Shown here in pieces: positions 63,133 to 64,000 of a DNA stretch of 64,000 bases. Below the pieces are notes generated by a model that worked only from the letters and a program-made list of their open reading frames with translations, was not told the origin of the DNA and did no database searches. Source of the DNA: Streptomyces sp. HUAS 15-9. GTDB taxonomy: Bacteria > Actinomycetota > Actinomycetes > Streptomycetales > Streptomycetaceae. Numbering within the stretch: position 1 is the first letter of the stretch; each line of letters begins with the position of its first letter. Both the position numbers and the translations under genes were made by a program. The stretch spans positions 1,612,001-1,676,000 of the forward strand of contig NZ_CP106798.1 of NCBI RefSeq assembly GCF_025642155.1, in the 5' to 3' direction.

Positions 63133-64000
63133 TCAGCCCTGGAAGGCGGCCTCGGACTCGGTGAGGAACTGCTTCACCGGGTCCGCGACCGTGGTCTTGC
63201 CCTGTCCGAGGTCACCGCCGATGCGCAGGAAGGCGGCCTCGACGGTGTCGGCACCCGAGGGGTGCGGCGTGATCGTGCCGATGACGCCGGACTTGGCGGT
63301 GTCCTCCTCGTACTGCGCGATCTCCTTGCTCACCGCGTCGGCCGGCTTGAACGCCGCGTACTGCTCGGTGCTCGCCAGGATGCCCCGGTCGTAGCCCATG
63401 ATCTTGCCGACCTCGGGGTCGTGGACCATGAAGTCGATGAACTGGGCGACTTCCTCGGGGTGCGCGGTACGGGCCGAGGCGCTCAGCATCAGAGACGCCA
63501 GGTACTGGCCGGTGCGTGTGCCGTCCACCGTCGGGATCGGGGCCAGGCCGTAGGTGCTGCTGCCCTCCGCCGAGTAGCGGACCGTGAAGTTGTCCCAGGT
63601 GAACTCCGAGGCACCGTGTCCGGCGGAGAGCGAGGACTTGGGCTGGTCCTGGGAGACGACCTTCGGGTCGGTGACGATGCCGGCCTTCACCCGGTTGTAG
63701 CCGTCCTGCCACCACTCCGTCAGATCAGCCTTGTCGAAGCCGAGCCCGACCTTGGTGAAGAACGCCTTGCCGTTCTGCCGGAGGTACAGGTCGTACAGGT
63801 ACATGATGGTGAAGTAGCCGGTGTCCCCGGGAGTCCCGGTCCTGTCGTGGATGGTCTTCAGGGCCTTGAAGTACTCGTCCCAGGTCCAGCCCGCCCGCGG
63901 ATCCACGCCCGTCCGCTGGAAGACCTTCTTGTCGACGACCAGCGCCATGGTGTTCGAGCCGACGGGCACACCGAGCTGCTTGCCGTCCACCTCGCCGACC
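63133..64000 (-). CDS. ABC transporter sugar-binding protein, partial (5' end outside window)
   Basis: The last 288 or so codons of a cluster-1 solute-binding protein. Features: LGVPVGSNTMALVVDKKVFQ, GWTWDEYFKALKTIHDRTG, SASARTAHPEEVAQFIDFMV, ending QFLTESEAAFQG. The signal peptide and N-lobe start are beyond 64000. With its permease broken downstream, uptake by this system is probably lost unless another permease pair serves it. Confidence 0.9.
   Translation of the reverse strand, partial: VGEVDGKQLGVPVGSNTMALVVDKKVFQRTGVDPRAGWTWDEYFKALKTIHDRTGTPGDTGYFTIMYLYDLYLRQNGKAFFTKVGLGFDKADLTEWWQDGYNRVKAGIVTDPKVVSQDQPKSSLSAGHGASEFTWDNFTVRYSAEGSSTYGLAPIPTVDGTRTGQYLASLMLSASARTAHPEEVAQFIDFMVHDPEVGKIMGYDRGILASTEQYAAFKPADAVSKEIAQYEEDTAKSGVIGTITPHPSGADTVEAAFLRIGGDLGQGKTTVADPVKQFLTESEAAFQG

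Overview
The window is a 64 kb piece of a high-GC actinobacterial chromosome, almost certainly Streptomyces. It carries bldD (a developmental regulator with an intact cyclic-di-GMP motif), GTG and TTG starts are common, and the gene order pyr-bldD-nusB-efp-aro-mltG-alaS-rpsD-hisS-relA-apt-sec-ruv-pdx-pim-thrS is the one I recall for the core of Streptomyces chromosomes. Nearly all of positions 1-56000 is conserved housekeeping sequence, mostly on the minus strand.

Positions 1-7300 hold the pyrimidine operon pyrR-pyrB-pyrC-orf-carA-carB (minus strand; carB runs off the left edge), divergent from bldD. A hairpin in the pyrR leader matches the PyrR RNA-binding consensus and abuts the Shine-Dalgarno sequence. 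Positions 7980-15171 hold efp-nusB, an M24 peptidase homologue with altered metal ligands, a proline-rich P-loop protein and the shikimate genes aroE and aroC-K-B. Positions 15254-23509 hold mltG, ruvX, alaS, two small membrane-protein genes, rpsD and rarA.

At 23575-27910 a VKOR-family gene is followed by a plus-strand cassette of ABC ATPase, permease, sensor kinase and response regulator, all with 4-nt overlaps. Then come hisS with a metallo-beta-lactamase-fold hydrolase, a membrane-anchored cyclophilin, a DUF349 protein, an IS30 transposase remnant lying against the 3' end of relA, and relA itself. Positions 35796-48696 hold apt, secF-secD-yajC, ruvC-A-B, yebC, pdxS-pdxT, a LemA-like protein, and pgsA-patA-pimA for phosphatidylinositol mannosides. 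After that are an EF-G paralogue, a large membrane protein, a HIT protein and thrS.

The right end (56000-64000) is accessory in character. A small cluster pairs a DUF4365 (PD-(D/E)XK-like) gene with a translationally coupled partner whose frame is broken, divergent from a DEDDh exonuclease gene. It is followed by tRNA-Val(CAC), a SRPBCC protein, an 800-residue membrane protein, and the remains of a sugar-uptake locus. In that locus a deletion has joined the first third of an ABC permease gene to the 3' half of a secreted carbohydrate-active enzyme gene. Streptomyces-type intergenic repeats occur at 10.2, 45.4-45.9 and 53.1 kb; the last carries a nested insertion. No CRISPR array, complete insertion sequence, prophage or biosynthetic cluster was seen.
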